Part shown: positions 20,936-31,629 of the stretch, in pieces | Position numbering within the stretch: the stretch's first letter is position 1 | How the letters are laid out: each line of letters opens with the position of its first letter | Source of the DNA: Entoloma clypeatum | Lineage: Eukaryota; Basidiomycota; Agaricomycetes; Agaricales; Entolomataceae | Direction of reading: 5' to 3' | DNA length: 64,000 bases | NCBI GenBank assembly: GCA_963565915.1 | Contig: OY751486.1 | Span: 930,001 to 994,000 of the forward strand | Translations under genes and position numbers: made by a program | Notes under the pieces: generated by a model | The model's input: the letters and a program-made list of their open reading frames with translations, nothing else | The model's database searches: none | Told to the model about the DNA's origin: nothing

Positions 20936-23789
20936 ACGACGCTAAGTCGCGACCCTTATCTATTAAACGGACTTGCTTGCCTTGTATGACTGCAGACAAT
21001 AGAACCTATGTCATCCCTGCCAAGCGAGCCGCTGCGTCGACTAAGATTGTGAAGGGAGACAAACCTCCGAAACGACGAGAGATCAGGCTGTTAGCTCAGC
21101 TCAAAACACGACGAGGACCAAAGGTCATTCGACCTGAGGTTGATAGCGGATGTGAACGCACATGCATCCATCCCAGAATAGTACGCGAACAGAACCTCCC
21201 TACACGAGGAATACCGCCCATAGCAATTCTAAATGCGGATGGATCACCAAATCGACAACAGAGAGCGAACCAACTTGCCGAAGTCAAGCTGGATTTGGGA
21301 ACACATCAGGAAACCATGGAAGCGATGGTACTGGACATTGGGAGAATGGACATGCTCTTGGGACATGACTGGTTGGTACACCACAATCCTACGATCAATT
21401 GGACAACCGGTGCTGTAACGTTCAACCGGTGCCCAACAACATGCCGAACCAAACATTCGGAATTCAGGGTTAACCTTGATGGTCGCAAACACCGGGTTCG
21501 CATGGTTGAAGTGCGCGACAAAGATGCACCCAAGAAGTCGGATCAGAAATGGAAGCCTGGAGACCCTATATTGGAAGCTGTCACTCCCACACCACCTCCC
21601 ACAACCAAACGACCCTCATATGTTGATCGGTTTACCCACCTCTTTGAGAAGGAGAACTTTGATAAGATCCCGAAGGAAAGGGAATGGGACCATGGTATTG
21701 AACTTACACCGGACGCACCAAAGGAACTAGGGGGAAACACATATCCCATGACACAAAAGGAACAAGAGGAATTGGACGCATTCATTGATGAGGGTCTAGC
21801 AACTGGAAAGATCCGCCCGTCCAAATCCCCTTATGCTTCCCCTTGCTTCTTCATCAACAAGAAGGATGGTTCCAAACGATTGGTACAAGATTACCGCATG
21901 GTCAACAAATTCACGGTCAAAGACAAATTCCCACTCCCTCGCATCTCCGATCTCTTGGACGTGCTGAAAGATGCAGTCTACTTCAATAAGATGGACATCA
22001 TGTGGGGTTACAACAATGTCCGGATTAAAGAAGGCGATGAATGGAAGGCTGCCTTCCTTACCAGTCGAGGATTGTTTGAACCATTGGTCATGTTTTTCGG
22101 CCTTTGCAACTCCCCGGGAACATTCTCTCGGATGATGGCTAGTCTATTCCAGGACCAGATCCGCCGACGCATCTGCGTGATCTACATGGATGACATCGTG
22201 GTTATTGGTAAAACCAAGGAAGAACTCGCGCGAAACACCAAAGAAATTCTGCAGATCCTATCGGACAATGACTTGTTCCTGAAGGAGAAGAAGTGTTTCT
22301 GGGAAGTAACGAAATGCCCCATATTGGGATATGTCGTTGGTGAAGGACGTGTCGAGATGGAAACCGAGAAGGTGGACACGATCCGAAACTGGCGAGCACC
22401 CACATCAAAAAAGGAAGTCCAGAAGTTCCTTGGGTTTGCTAACTTCTATCAGCGCTTCATTGAAGGATACTCAAACATCGCAAAACCACTTACCGCGCTC
22501 ACAGGCGGCACTACGTTTACTTGGGGACCAACGGAACAAAAGGCATTTGAAGGTCTCATACAGGCAATCACATCGGCACCAGTCTTGGCATTACCAAAAC
22601 CAGATGGACAGTTCAGGGTCGAAACCGATGCATCGGGCTATGCAATTGGGGCTGTACTCTCTCAAAAACAGGACGACAAATGGCATCCTATCGCGTTCTT
22701 GTCGCGGACCATGTCCGCGGCCGAACAAAATTACGAGATATACGACAAAGAGCTCTTGGCAGTCATGGAAGCACTGAAAGATTGGAGACACTATCTGCTC
22801 GAAGCCAGGGAACGCTTCGAGATCTTAACTGATCACAAGAACCTGGAGTATTTCCGCCGTCCTCAGGACCTAAATCAACGACAAAGGCGCTGGAAGATGA
22901 AGTTACAAGACTATGACTTCGAACTACGGCATGTGCCTGGCAAGACAAATGCAAAAGCGGACATCCTGTCGCGCTTACCCTGGTATGAAACGGAACTCGA
23001 ACCGCAAGACAGTGACCAAATGCTCAAGGAGGGACTATTCTTGAAACGATTGGAATCAGAAGATGTGGTACAAATGGAGATGTTCACGGAGGAACAATTC
23101 TTTGAAGGGGGTGAAACATCTGATTCCATCAAGATTGGAAACGTCACAACCATCGAAAATCCGTGGATCGCACGCATCAAGGGTTCAAACCGCATGGAGA
23201 CAGAAGTAGCCCAGGGTCTAAAAAAGAATCCTCATTGGTATCAACAGGAAAACGGCATCACATATGCAGGCAAACGAGTCTATGTTCCACCGGACCCACA
23301 ACTACGTCAAGAACTAATGTTTGAATCACACGATGCACCAGTGGCTGGACATCCAGGACAGTATCGAACACATGAACTCCTCACTCGCACCTACTGGTGG
23401 CCTACCATCCTGCATGATGTAAAGAAGTACGTAAAGGGTTGCGACACCTGTCAGCACAACAAGATCAACAGACAGAAACGACATGCTCCGCTACACCCCC
23501 ATGCAGCACCAAGTCATCCATGGGAAGACATAGGGATTGACGTCGTGGGACCGATACCAGAGTCTGATGGAAAGAATGCGATCCTGGTCATCACGGATAG
23601 ACATTCGAAGATGCTTCATCTCATTCCGACAACCGTGGAATTATCGGCTGAAGGATTAGCCAAGATCTATCGGGATCAGATATGGAAGCTCCACGGAATC
23701 CCCAAGAAAATCATCAGTGACAGGGGACCACAGTTCGCCGCGAAGTTCATGGAGATACTTTGCCGCATGTTAGGGATCAAAAGGAACCT

Positions 23790-24103
23790 TGTTGAAACTT
23801 TTCCCATCATGTAGATTAGATTAGATTAGATTAGATTACATCACATGACCTTTACATATCTTCATTACATACTTGTTTGGTTGGTACAAATAGTAGTACA
23901 GTATATAAGACCAGGAAACTGTCAATACCAACAAGTTGTCTCTTGACTCTTAACCAGCTCCATCGCTCTTACCAGCCTCAACCGCTCTCACCAGCCTCAC
24001 CCCTCCAAACCATGTAAGTCGCTAGAACGGTTACGTAGAGTACTTCCACTGTAGCTGTGTTGCTCAGTACATCTGTGGCTAGCGCCCAGGTGGAACTTCA
24101 ACA
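23790..24103 (+). repeat. Copia-1 5' LTR
   Basis: 314 bp, with a GATTA microsatellite (about 23815-23837) that has one unit more than the 3' LTR, and a TATA-like GTATATAAG at about 23899. Confidence 0.95.
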
Positions 24104-24115
24104 GGTTATGGGCCC
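24104..24115 (+). promoter_or_regulatory. Copia-1 PBS, initiator tRNA-Met anticodon-loop type
   Basis: GGTTATGGGCCC directly follows the LTR. Its complement GGGCCCATAACC matches, with one G-U pair, the anticodon stem-loop of eukaryotic initiator tRNA-Met (GGGCUCAUAACC, from memory). The half-tRNA mode known for Drosophila copia is therefore likely. The identical site follows the Copia-2 LTR (60780). Confidence 0.6.
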
Positions 24116-24465
24116 CGGATAGCAGAGGGACTTGGGAAACGCTGGCAACAGCGAGTACCTGCCCACTCTACCCTGGTTGGCAAAGAACCGATCGAAAGAT
24201 CTAGGTTCTGAGTCTTACTTCTTCACATATGAACCTGGGAACGTCATTACGACAAGTACCTGTCATGAGGCGTCCCTAAGGGGATTGACATAGTACACTC
24301 CATGTGGAAACGTTGATCGCACCTTATACGTTTCTGACATATAAAGGGTTTTCCCATGACCGCTATTCCTGAAGGGAATATGTCATAAGGAATCATTCAA
24401 TCGTTTTCTCGAATCATATTCATAACACATCACTGATTGAGAACCCTTTTTAGATTCATTTCACA

Positions 24466-27400
24466 ATGTCTACCTCTCGCTCCGCCATGGACACTATCAC
24501 CACCTTTGACGGTATTGACTACCAAAGCTGGGCAGAAAAGATGAAGTCCTATCTTCTCCATCAAGGAGTCTGGCGCATTGTTTCTGGCGACATCGTCCGC
24601 CCTGACATCGCCGACTTTACCACCACGGTCTCCACCCCTGGGGCTACTGCTACCGCCCCTCCCATCCTGGCTACCACGGTCGACCAGCCTGGCTTCCGCA
24701 AGGAAGAGAAAGCCTGGATCAGGGACGACGACGTAGCTCTCGGGGCGATACGCCTGAAGGTCTCTGAGGCGATCAGGCGCCACATCAAGGACAGCACCTC
24801 GGCACTTAACGCGTGGAAAACGCTAAAGGATACCTACTCCAAGGTATCCCCGGCTGTCATCTTCGGCGACTTCAAGGCCGCTGCCACCTTCAAGCTATCT
24901 GGACGCGACCCCGTGCCTGAAATCGAACGCCTGGGATCTCTTTTTGCCCGGCTCGCCGATTCGAACTTTGTCGTCCCCGATCTAATGCAGGCAATGATCC
25001 TGGCCAATGCGATCCCCGACGCATGGTCCGCGCTCTCCACCGCTCTCTTCCAGGTGTACGACGCCGATGACTTCACATGGCAGGCCGTCGCCGACAGCAT
25101 CATCTCGGAATACAGGCGCAAGTATTCGGTTGGGTCTACTCGTGCGTCCAATGAGCAGGCCCGGAAAATTTCCGGGACAAAGCGAAAGGGGCAGGACCCC
25201 AAATGGGAAAAGCAGCAAAAGCCGAGTACCTCACAGAACGATGCTGACGAGCAGCCTAACTCGACCGACCTGAGTACCGCTTCTGAAAAGAAGAAGGGAA
25301 AGGGACGCTGGCGCAATCAGAAGAAAAGTGCTAACACTGCGGACAACACGTCCGACCATGTGGAAGAAACGGTTGAGTTTGTTGCTCCCGCCATCCACTT
25401 CCCTCCTCTTCCGCCACCATCCTTCACTACGGTCACTGGGCGCGGAAAAACGATGAGTACCGCCCAGCCAGACTCTCAAAGAATGCAGTCGCTCCTTCAG
25501 CGAATGAACCCGCCGCCATCCCAGTACACCGGGCTTCCTTCGGGCAAGCCGTCTGCGTGGAAAAAGAATGATCACGTCAGGAAACTCGCGCGGAACATTG
25601 GTGCTCGTCCCTCAGGGTCAAATCTTCGGATTCTGGATACGATTATCCCAGAAGAAGATGAAAGACCATCCAAGCAGCGTCGAGTCACTCCGCCCTTGGA
25701 TGACTCCCTCAGGATGATGGACATAGACCATCAGAGCGAGCGTATGGGGCCGGACCAATTCGAAGATGGGCTTATTGAACTTGACGGTTCGTCATCTTCC
25801 TCTCCTGAATCTGACCAATTAAGGAAAGCTAATAACACCTCCTTACAGACGTGTAAAATATTAGCTAGTACTAGTGCAGAATGTATGGATCATATTGACA
25901 ACGATCTATATAAAAAATATACAAAGCACTTTGCGTCATGCACACACTGTAAGGAGAAAGAACGCGCACAATGGATCTTAGACTCCGGTGCCTCGTTACA
26001 CTTCACCCATGAGTTCAAGGACTTCGCGTACTACAGGCCTCTCAAGGCTAAGCGATTTGTCCAAACAGCTGAAAAGGGAAAGAAACTGGAAATTCTCGGA
26101 GTTGGGGCCGTTCCAGTACGGCATACCCTAAATGGGGAAATAAAAACCCACCTTCTCCGACCTGTATTCTACATTCCGGACATGGACACACGCCTATTGT
26201 CCCTAGGCGTCTTCCTTAATCACGGTTACAAAGTAGACGGAATGCGTGGAGAAATCAACATCTCCAAAGGACAGAACAAAATACAGTTCTCACCTCACAT
26301 TCTTGGACAAACCATTTATTGGTTAGACACTGAAATACGCCAAGACCAAATCCACGCGATCTCTAGCGAAATCACTGTTGAAACCTGGCACAAACGCCTT
26401 GGCCACCCAAATGACCAGGCGCTCAATAAGATTCCCACCAGTACCAAAGGAGTACCCAAAACGTTAGTACGTGAGAAATCACAGGAAAGCTGCACGGGGT
26501 GTCTAAAAGGGAAAATGCCGAATCAGTCTTACCCTAACTCGATGACAAGGGCTGTCAAACCCTTTGATTTGATCCATTCGGACTTGAAACAGATATCCAC
26601 GGCATCGTACCACAAGTACAAATATTTCCTTACCTTTTTGGATGATTTTTCTTCCCATGTCTGGGTCGTCTTGCTTAGGAAAAAGTCAGGCGCCATCACA
26701 GCGCTGAAACAATTCCTTGCGATGATCCAGAATCAATTCGCCGCCACCCCTAAAAAATGGCGGGTTGATGGAGGTGGAGAATTCGATGAATACAAGGATG
26801 TACTTGCCGATCATGGAATTCTGATCGACGTCACACTCCCATATCAGCATCAGCAGAATGGTAGAGCAGAACGGATAAATCGAACTCTGTGGGAAAAATC
26901 TCAGGCATTGCGTTTCGACGCATGTCTACCGCCGATGTGGTGGGAATTCTGTTTGGAACATGCAGCATTTCTATACAACAGAACCCCCATGCGGCGTCTT
27001 GAATGGAAAACCCCTTATTTCAGGGTGACCAATGAGATCCCCGACATGTCCAGCGTCAGAGTCTTCGGATGCCAAGCATACGTATATATCCCAAAAGAAA
27101 AACGCAGAAACTCCCTGGAGTCAAGATCTCAATTGATGATTTATCTCGGATCAAAACCAGGGGTCAAAGGATACCGCTTCATGGATCCTGAGACCAACAC
27201 GATTTTCATGGGTGGGAAAGCTATCTTTGATGAAAGCAAGTACCCTAGATGCCACATTGACCCTTTGCCAGAAACCCATCCAGAAATGGAAAACCCAGAG
27301 CCGGCTGATGAGTTTGAGGATCTCATCCCTGGCAGCAACGACGACGAAAGTCACAATGAAATACCTCATGACCCAGTTCCCATTGAACAGGATCAACCTG

Positions 27401-29193
27401 AATCAGACAACGAACTGCCTGCCAGTGAGCCTGATGACAAACCACGAGTACCCACTCCGGAACCCGAGCAAGTACCAGATCGTCCGATCAGGGAACGACG
27501 AGTTCGGAAGATGCCAGGAAGCATCTATGGGGAAGACACTCCAGCATCTGATCTTGAAAAATTAGATCGAAGACGGAGATTGGGCGGTCAAACAGCATGG
27601 ATGAATGACCTCCTGATGGAGGCAATATCAGTCCAAGTTGGCATCGTTGAAATGTCCCACAAAGACATATACCCTCTTCCAAATAAAGAAGACTGGTATG
27701 CGGCTGAACGAAAAGAGCTAGATATGCTCAAACGCCGCGGGGTGATCACGGAGCTAGTACCCCTGCCTGAAGGGAGGAAAGCTCTAAGGAACAAATGGGT
27801 TTATAACAAAAAATCTGATGGGCGTCTGAAAGCGCGCCTTGTCGCAAAAGGCTTCTCGCAGGTGGAAGGGATCGACTTTGATCAGATCTTCTCACCAGTC
27901 GTAAGATATGAAACCGTCCAACTAATACTGGCATTGACAGCCCTTGAAGGGTGGTTCATGACACTGTTGGATGTCTCATCAGCCTTCCTCTATGGAACGC
28001 TCCGAGAAGTCATTTACATGCGACAGCCTGAGGGCTACATAGTAAAAGGGAAAGAACACCTCGTGTACCAACTATTCAAAGCCCTATATGGACTTAAGCA
28101 GGCCGCATTAGCCTGGTGGAGGGAACTTGATTCCTCCATGAAAAAGCTCGGCTTTGTCCGGCTTCACTCTGATGCGGGAGTGTTCATTCACAAAAGTACC
28201 AAAGGGGAAATTGTAATCGCCGTCATATATGTCGACGACTCTGCTTTTCTCGGCACAAACCGAGAATACACGCTAGAAAAGAAAAAGGCCTTCATGACCA
28301 CATGGGAATGTAGGGACCTAGGGCACCTTGTGCCTGATGGGGAACCGAAAGAATTTCTCTCTATCCAAATAAGGCAACGTGGGAAACGTATCTTCATTGA
28401 TCAAGTACCTTACCTTGAGAAAATACTCGAACGAATGGGGATGAGCGAATCCAACGCCACCCATACCCCACTTCCTACGGGCTACAAACCCATGATGTCC
28501 GAAGATGAACCCAATGCAGAACTTCGATCAAAGTACCAATCCGTCATCGGATCACTTCTATATCTGATGATTGGAACGAGGCCAGACATCTGTTTTGCCG
28601 TGATTAAAATGTCGCAGTTTTCCGCAAATCCCACCAAACGCCATTTAGAAGTGGCTAGGGATATTTGCAGGTATCTAAAGGCAACAAAAAATTACGCAAT
28701 CATGTATGATGGTGACTCAGGGAAAGGAATCTATGCATTCACAGACTCCGACTGGGCGTCAGATGAAAACACGAGGAGGTCTACCACTGGCTTCTTCATA
28801 TCACTGGCGTCTGGAGCAGTAACATGGGTATCATCGGCGCAAAAGACCATCGCCCTCTCTTCCACAGAAGCAGAGTATATGGCGTTATCAGATTGCAGTC
28901 GCGCAGCAACATGGCTGAGAAGCATGCTTGCCGAACTTGGAATGCAGATCGGATCAGTACCGATCTACGGAGACAACAATGGCTCCGTCTTTATCGCATC
29001 CAACCCTGTAACCGAGAAACGATCCAAGCACATTGACGTGCGATTCCACTTCGTCAGAGAAAAAGTCTCCGAAGGAATAATTACGGTCGAATTCATTGAA
29101 GGAGTGAACAACCCTGCAGATCTTTTAACTAAGAATCTGGGGAAAATCCTCTTTTCCAAGTTTATCCCGTACTTCGGATTAATAAAGAACTAG
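24466..29193 (+). CDS. Copia-1 Gag-Pol polyprotein
   Basis: 1575 residues from ATG 24466 to TAG 29193 without lesion. The Gag part (residues 1-~400) has the UBN2-like start (FDGIDYQSWAEKMKSYLLHQ, EAIRRHIKDS) and lacks a clear CCHC knuckle; only CTHC is seen near residue 495. Protease is WILDSGASLHFTHEF (~residue 505). The GAG-pre-integrase/zinc region is TWHKRLGHPND...CTGCLKGKMP. The integrase core has D (FDLIHSDLKQIS), D (WRVDGGGEFDEY) and E (HQQNGRAERINRTLWE). RT has ARLVAKGFSQVEGIDFDQIF and the active site YVDDSAF. RNase H has FTDSDWASDENTRRSTTGFF, STEAEYMALSD and DNNGSVFIA. Domain order protease-integrase-RT-RNase H is diagnostic of Ty1/Copia. It drives retrotransposition of the element. 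Confidence 0.97.
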   Translation: MSTSRSAMDTITTFDGIDYQSWAEKMKSYLLHQGVWRIVSGDIVRPDIADFTTTVSTPGATATAPPILATTVDQPGFRKEEKAWIRDDDVALGAIRLKVSEAIRRHIKDSTSALNAWKTLKDTYSKVSPAVIFGDFKAAATFKLSGRDPVPEIERLGSLFARLADSNFVVPDLMQAMILANAIPDAWSALSTALFQVYDADDFTWQAVADSIISEYRRKYSVGSTRASNEQARKISGTKRKGQDPKWEKQQKPSTSQNDADEQPNSTDLSTASEKKKGKGRWRNQKKSANTADNTSDHVEETVEFVAPAIHFPPLPPPSFTTVTGRGKTMSTAQPDSQRMQSLLQRMNPPPSQYTGLPSGKPSAWKKNDHVRKLARNIGARPSGSNLRILDTIIPEEDERPSKQRRVTPPLDDSLRMMDIDHQSERMGPDQFEDGLIELDGSSSSSPESDQLRKANNTSLQTCKILASTSAECMDHIDNDLYKKYTKHFASCTHCKEKERAQWILDSGASLHFTHEFKDFAYYRPLKAKRFVQTAEKGKKLEILGVGAVPVRHTLNGEIKTHLLRPVFYIPDMDTRLLSLGVFLNHGYKVDGMRGEINISKGQNKIQFSPHILGQTIYWLDTEIRQDQIHAISSEITVETWHKRLGHPNDQALNKIPTSTKGVPKTLVREKSQESCTGCLKGKMPNQSYPNSMTRAVKPFDLIHSDLKQISTASYHKYKYFLTFLDDFSSHVWVVLLRKKSGAITALKQFLAMIQNQFAATPKKWRVDGGGEFDEYKDVLADHGILIDVTLPYQHQQNGRAERINRTLWEKSQALRFDACLPPMWWEFCLEHAAFLYNRTPMRRLEWKTPYFRVTNEIPDMSSVRVFGCQAYVYIPKEKRRNSLESRSQLMIYLGSKPGVKGYRFMDPETNTIFMGGKAIFDESKYPRCHIDPLPETHPEMENPEPADEFEDLIPGSNDDESHNEIPHDPVPIEQDQPESDNELPASEPDDKPRVPTPEPEQVPDRPIRERRVRKMPGSIYGEDTPASDLEKLDRRRRLGGQTAWMNDLLMEAISVQVGIVEMSHKDIYPLPNKEDWYAAERKELDMLKRRGVITELVPLPEGRKALRNKWVYNKKSDGRLKARLVAKGFSQVEGIDFDQIFSPVVRYETVQLILALTALEGWFMTLLDVSSAFLYGTLREVIYMRQPEGYIVKGKEHLVYQLFKALYGLKQAALAWWRELDSSMKKLGFVRLHSDAGVFIHKSTKGEIVIAVIYVDDSAFLGTNREYTLEKKKAFMTTWECRDLGHLVPDGEPKEFLSIQIRQRGKRIFIDQVPYLEKILERMGMSESNATHTPLPTGYKPMMSEDEPNAELRSKYQSVIGSLLYLMIGTRPDICFAVIKMSQFSANPTKRHLEVARDICRYLKATKNYAIMYDGDSGKGIYAFTDSDWASDENTRRSTTGFFISLASGAVTWVSSAQKTIALSSTEAEYMALSDCSRAATWLRSMLAELGMQIGSVPIYGDNNGSVFIASNPVTEKRSKHIDVRFHFVREKVSEGIITVEFIEGVNNPADLLTKNLGKILFSKFIPYFGLIKN

Positions 29194-29269
29194 GCGAAAC
29201 AAAAGTACCTATATATATATGTGGGAAAAAGTAAGATGTATTTAGAAGTATGTACTAAATATGGGGGGG

Positions 29270-29578
29270 TGTTGAAACTTTTCCCATCACGTAGATTAGA
29301 TTAGATTAGATTACATCACGTGACCTTTACATATCTTCATTACATACTTGTTTGGTTGGTACAAACAGTAGTACGGTATATAAGACCAGGAAACTGTCAA
29401 TACCAACAAGTTGTCTCTTGACTCTTAACCAGCTCCATCGCTCTTACCAGCCTCAACCGCTCTCACCAGCCTCACCCCTCCAAACCATGTAAGTGGCTAG
29501 AACGGTTACGTAGAGTACTTCCACTGTAGCTGTGTTGCTCAGTACATCTGTGGCTAGCGCCCAGGTGGAACTTCAACA
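29270..29578 (+). repeat. Copia-1 3' LTR
   Basis: 309 bp, near-identical to the 5' LTR. It retains CpG at several sites where the 5' LTR has CA or TG. Confidence 0.95.
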
Positions 29579-30511
29579 AACCTGTCCACCGCATACCACC
29601 CACAGACGGATGGACAAGCCGAACGATCGCATCAGGAAACAGAAGTGTTCTTACGAAACTTCGTCAACCATCTGCAAGATGATTGGGCTGAATGGATCGC
29701 AATCGCCGAATTCCAGTACAATGACAAAGAACATCAGGCGACGAAGCATACACCATTCTACCTCAACTATGGCTTACATCCTTGGAAGGGAGAACTTGTG
29801 TTGGAAGACACCAACCCGGCCGCCAACAGCTTCTTGGAAAAACTCAAACAAGCACGAGAGGAAGCCAATGCAGCGCTGAAACAGGCACAGGATCAGATGA
29901 AGAAGACAGTTGATACACGACGGAGTCCATCTCGGAACTACCGCATCGGAGACAAGGTGTGGCTGAAAGGGACTAACATCAGAACTAACCGTCCCTCGAA
30001 GAAACTTGACGCACTCCGACACGGACCATTCAAGGTCCTAGAGAAGAAAGGGGCTAGCGCATATCTTCTTGATCTTCCAAAGACTTGGAAAATGATTCAC
30101 CCTGTGTTTAACGAGACCCTGTTGTCACCTTACGAAACCCCGAAGTACGCCATCCAGAAGAAGAAACCAGCCCCTGACCCGATCATCGTCGAAGGACGAG
30201 AAGAGTACCATGTGTCCACAATTCTAGACTCTCGAAAGTTCCGTGGAAAGATCCAGTACCTCGTCCAGTGGGAAGGATATGGCCCAGAAGAGAACACATG
30301 GGAACCTCAAGCTAATGTTCAGAACGCTCAAGACTTGATCCGTGATTTCCATCGGCAGAACCCGTCTCGCCCACGATAAAAGACAGTGTTCGAAATCCAT
30401 AACAGTATCGACCTCATCAGTCAACCACACACCAAGTTCCCCGCTCTAGTCTTTTCCCTGCCCAATATAGCCTCCCCCTTCTTCTTCTATCTCTCAACCA
30501 TCCTCACCGCC

Positions 30512-30883
30512 ATGTCCAACACCACCGTTACCTCCACCTCCACCACCGACATCAACCCCGCCATCGCCGCCCTCATGAACGAAGCACTCTCCATGAGAGA
30601 CCAAATCCATGCCCTAGAAACCTCCCTTGCCGACCTCCTTCATCGCCAAATGCATATCCAGCTTCACCCGCTGTCCAACCTCCCCGTCGCCCCGAGTTCC
30701 GAGGAGAAACAAATTCTCGGAAATTACACCAGCACCCTCGTGATCGAAAATCGGCGTATTCGGCTGGCTATCAAAGGCCTTGAACTCGCCGTTGCCATCA
30801 ACGAGGAGTTGATATATGATTGGAGCCTCAAGGAGAGCCCGAACTGGTCCGATCCCGGCAACAACGAGGGATGGGGACAATGA
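30512..30883 (+). CDS. Extra small ORF between pol and 3' LTR of Gypsy-2
   Basis: ATG at 30512 gives 123 residues, in sense orientation, 133 nt after the pol stop and 34 nt before the LTR. The N-terminus is Thr/Ser-rich; residues ~14-45 form a probable coiled coil (ALMNEALSMRDQIHALETSL). A second helical segment lies at ~70-100 (TLVIENRRIRLAIKGLELAV) and an acidic, Trp-containing tail follows. There is no transmembrane or signal segment, so it is not an envelope. It occupies the same slot as the antisense ORF of Gypsy-1 but is not obviously related. The frame is undamaged. Function unknown. Confidence 0.55.
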   Translation: MSNTTVTSTSTTDINPAIAALMNEALSMRDQIHALETSLADLLHRQMHIQLHPLSNLPVAPSSEEKQILGNYTSTLVIENRRIRLAIKGLELAVAINEELIYDWSLKESPNWSDPGNNEGWGQ

Positions 30884-30903
30884 CTCTGTGAGGACACAGA
30901 GCT

Positions 30904-30917
30904 TAAAGAGGGGAACA
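30904..30917 (+). promoter_or_regulatory. Gypsy-2 polypurine tract
   Basis: AAAGAGGGGAACA immediately precedes the 3' LTR at 30918. Confidence 0.7.
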
Positions 30918-31288
30918 TGTTATGGACTCTACGGTATGCGGACGACGTCATCATTTTTACTTATCGGCCCGGCTCGGCGCCCTCTTACGAATACATTATG
31001 TCGCAACATCTATTTCCATTCCCTTCACTACCGCTCTGACTCATTCCGCAGTAGCTTTACTCAGCTCCGCAGTATGTATGACTCATTGTACATAGCCGTC
31101 CGCAGTCGCCTTACTCATGCGCACTGCCTTCCGCAGTACTGACTCATCCGCTACCGCCTATAGTCAGTACCTATATAAACCTCTTGTACTGTAGTAGATT
31201 CCTTAGATTTAGCAATCACATTGCTCTTCGCCTTTCCACTTTCCTGCATACTCTGCCCGAACCTTGGAACGGTTTGTTAAGCATAACA
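30918..31288 (+). repeat. Gypsy-2 3' LTR
   Basis: 371 bp, very close to 18907-19277 (for example TATGGACTC here against TACGGACTC). Confidence 0.95.
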
Positions 31289-31629
31289 GTTACCCTTCAA
31301 CGAGCTCAGTACTGTGTCCGAGTCACAAATCTGATGTCGTCCGACCACTTCCATGTCAACGTGTCTCTCACTGAGATCTCTCCGAGGACCTCCGCACCTC
31401 CGACCTCTCCTCCGACCTCCTGAAATTGGGACACCTTATCCAACAAACGGTGGCGCAACACACATGTTGAAGCCACGTCCCTCCCCTTCGTCGTTCCTCC
31501 GCATTTCCGGAGTTCTGCTCTGGTCCCAGTCCTATGTCCAACCTCCGACGGACTCCGACGAAGCTCCGACTTTTCACCTACTTAACAACCACCTCCGCCT
31601 AACGCCCACCACTCATGGCTAACAACCAC

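Larger units (their letters stand above)
23790..29578 (+). mobile_element. Copia-1: intact-looking Ty1/Copia element nested in Gypsy-2 pol
   Basis: LTRs 23790-24103 and 29270-29578 start TGTTGAAACTTTTCCC and end TTCAACA. Target duplication is AACCT (23785-23789, 29579-29583). One uninterrupted Gag-Pol frame (24466-29193) lies between them. The PBS is GGTTATGGGCCC (24104), and the PPT ATGGGGGGG (29261-29269) abuts the 3' LTR. LTRs differ by about five substitutions and one 5-bp GATTA unit; most substitutions are CG versus CA/TG. All required parts are present, so the copy may be recently active. Confidence 0.96.
20884..30379 (+). pseudogene. Gypsy-2 Pol, split by Copia-1
   Basis: The pol frame is open from 20884, overlapping the gag end by about 49 nt in the -1 frame, which suggests a frameshift-type fusion; the first ATG is 20986. 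Order: aspartic protease (EVDSGCERTCIHP); RT with RLVQDYRMVNKFTVKDKFPL, FFGLCNSPGTF and YMDDIVVI; RNase H (ETDASGYAIGAVLSQ, ILTDHKNLEYFR); integrase zinc module (HDAPVAGHPGQYRTHELLTR ... GCDTCQHN); and core Asp residues (GIDVVGPIP, ISDRGPQFAA) up to 23789. After Copia-1 the frame resumes at 29584 with YHPQTDGQAERSHQETE (catalytic Glu), a GPF module (LRHGPFKVLEKKG) and a chromodomain (YLVQWEGYGPEENTWEP), stopping at 30379. Apart from the insertion no lesion was seen. Both frames join without a shift, so the insertion is the disabling event. Confidence 0.92.
18907..31288 (+). mobile_element. Gypsy-2: full-length Ty3/Gypsy chromovirus carrying nested Copia-1
   Basis: The 371-bp LTRs (18907-19277, 30918-31288) with TG...CA ends are flanked by the target duplication GTTAC (18902-18906, 31289-31293). 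Internal order is self-priming PBS, gag with two CCHC knuckles, protease, RT, RNase H, integrase, chromodomain, an extra small ORF, PPT. The chromodomain at the pol end makes it a chromovirus. Pol is interrupted only by Copia-1 (23790-29578); frames on both sides join exactly across one copy of the AACCT duplication. The element was therefore probably competent until Copia-1 landed, unless the 5' gag frameshift near 19700 matters. Confidence 0.95.
18523..31587 (+). mobile_element. Solo LTR of a Gypsy-1-like family, split by Gypsy-2
   Basis: The left part (18523-18906) begins TGTTATATCCG and has ATATTTAAGCTC followed 30-40 nt later by CAGTTCGAATATCAAC. The right part (about 31294-31587) contains CTCCGACCTC repeats, GGCGCAACACACATGTTGAAGC and ends ACTTAACA. 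Read together they parallel the Gypsy-1 LTR in element orientation (TATTTAAA, CAGTTTGAATATCAAC, GGCGCAACACACAAGTTGAAGC, TTCTTAACA). A 5-bp duplication ACCAC flanks it (18518-18522, 31588-31592). Excluding the nested elements the LTR is about 680 bp, longer than the Gypsy-1 LTR, so it is a related but distinct family. Confidence 0.82.
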
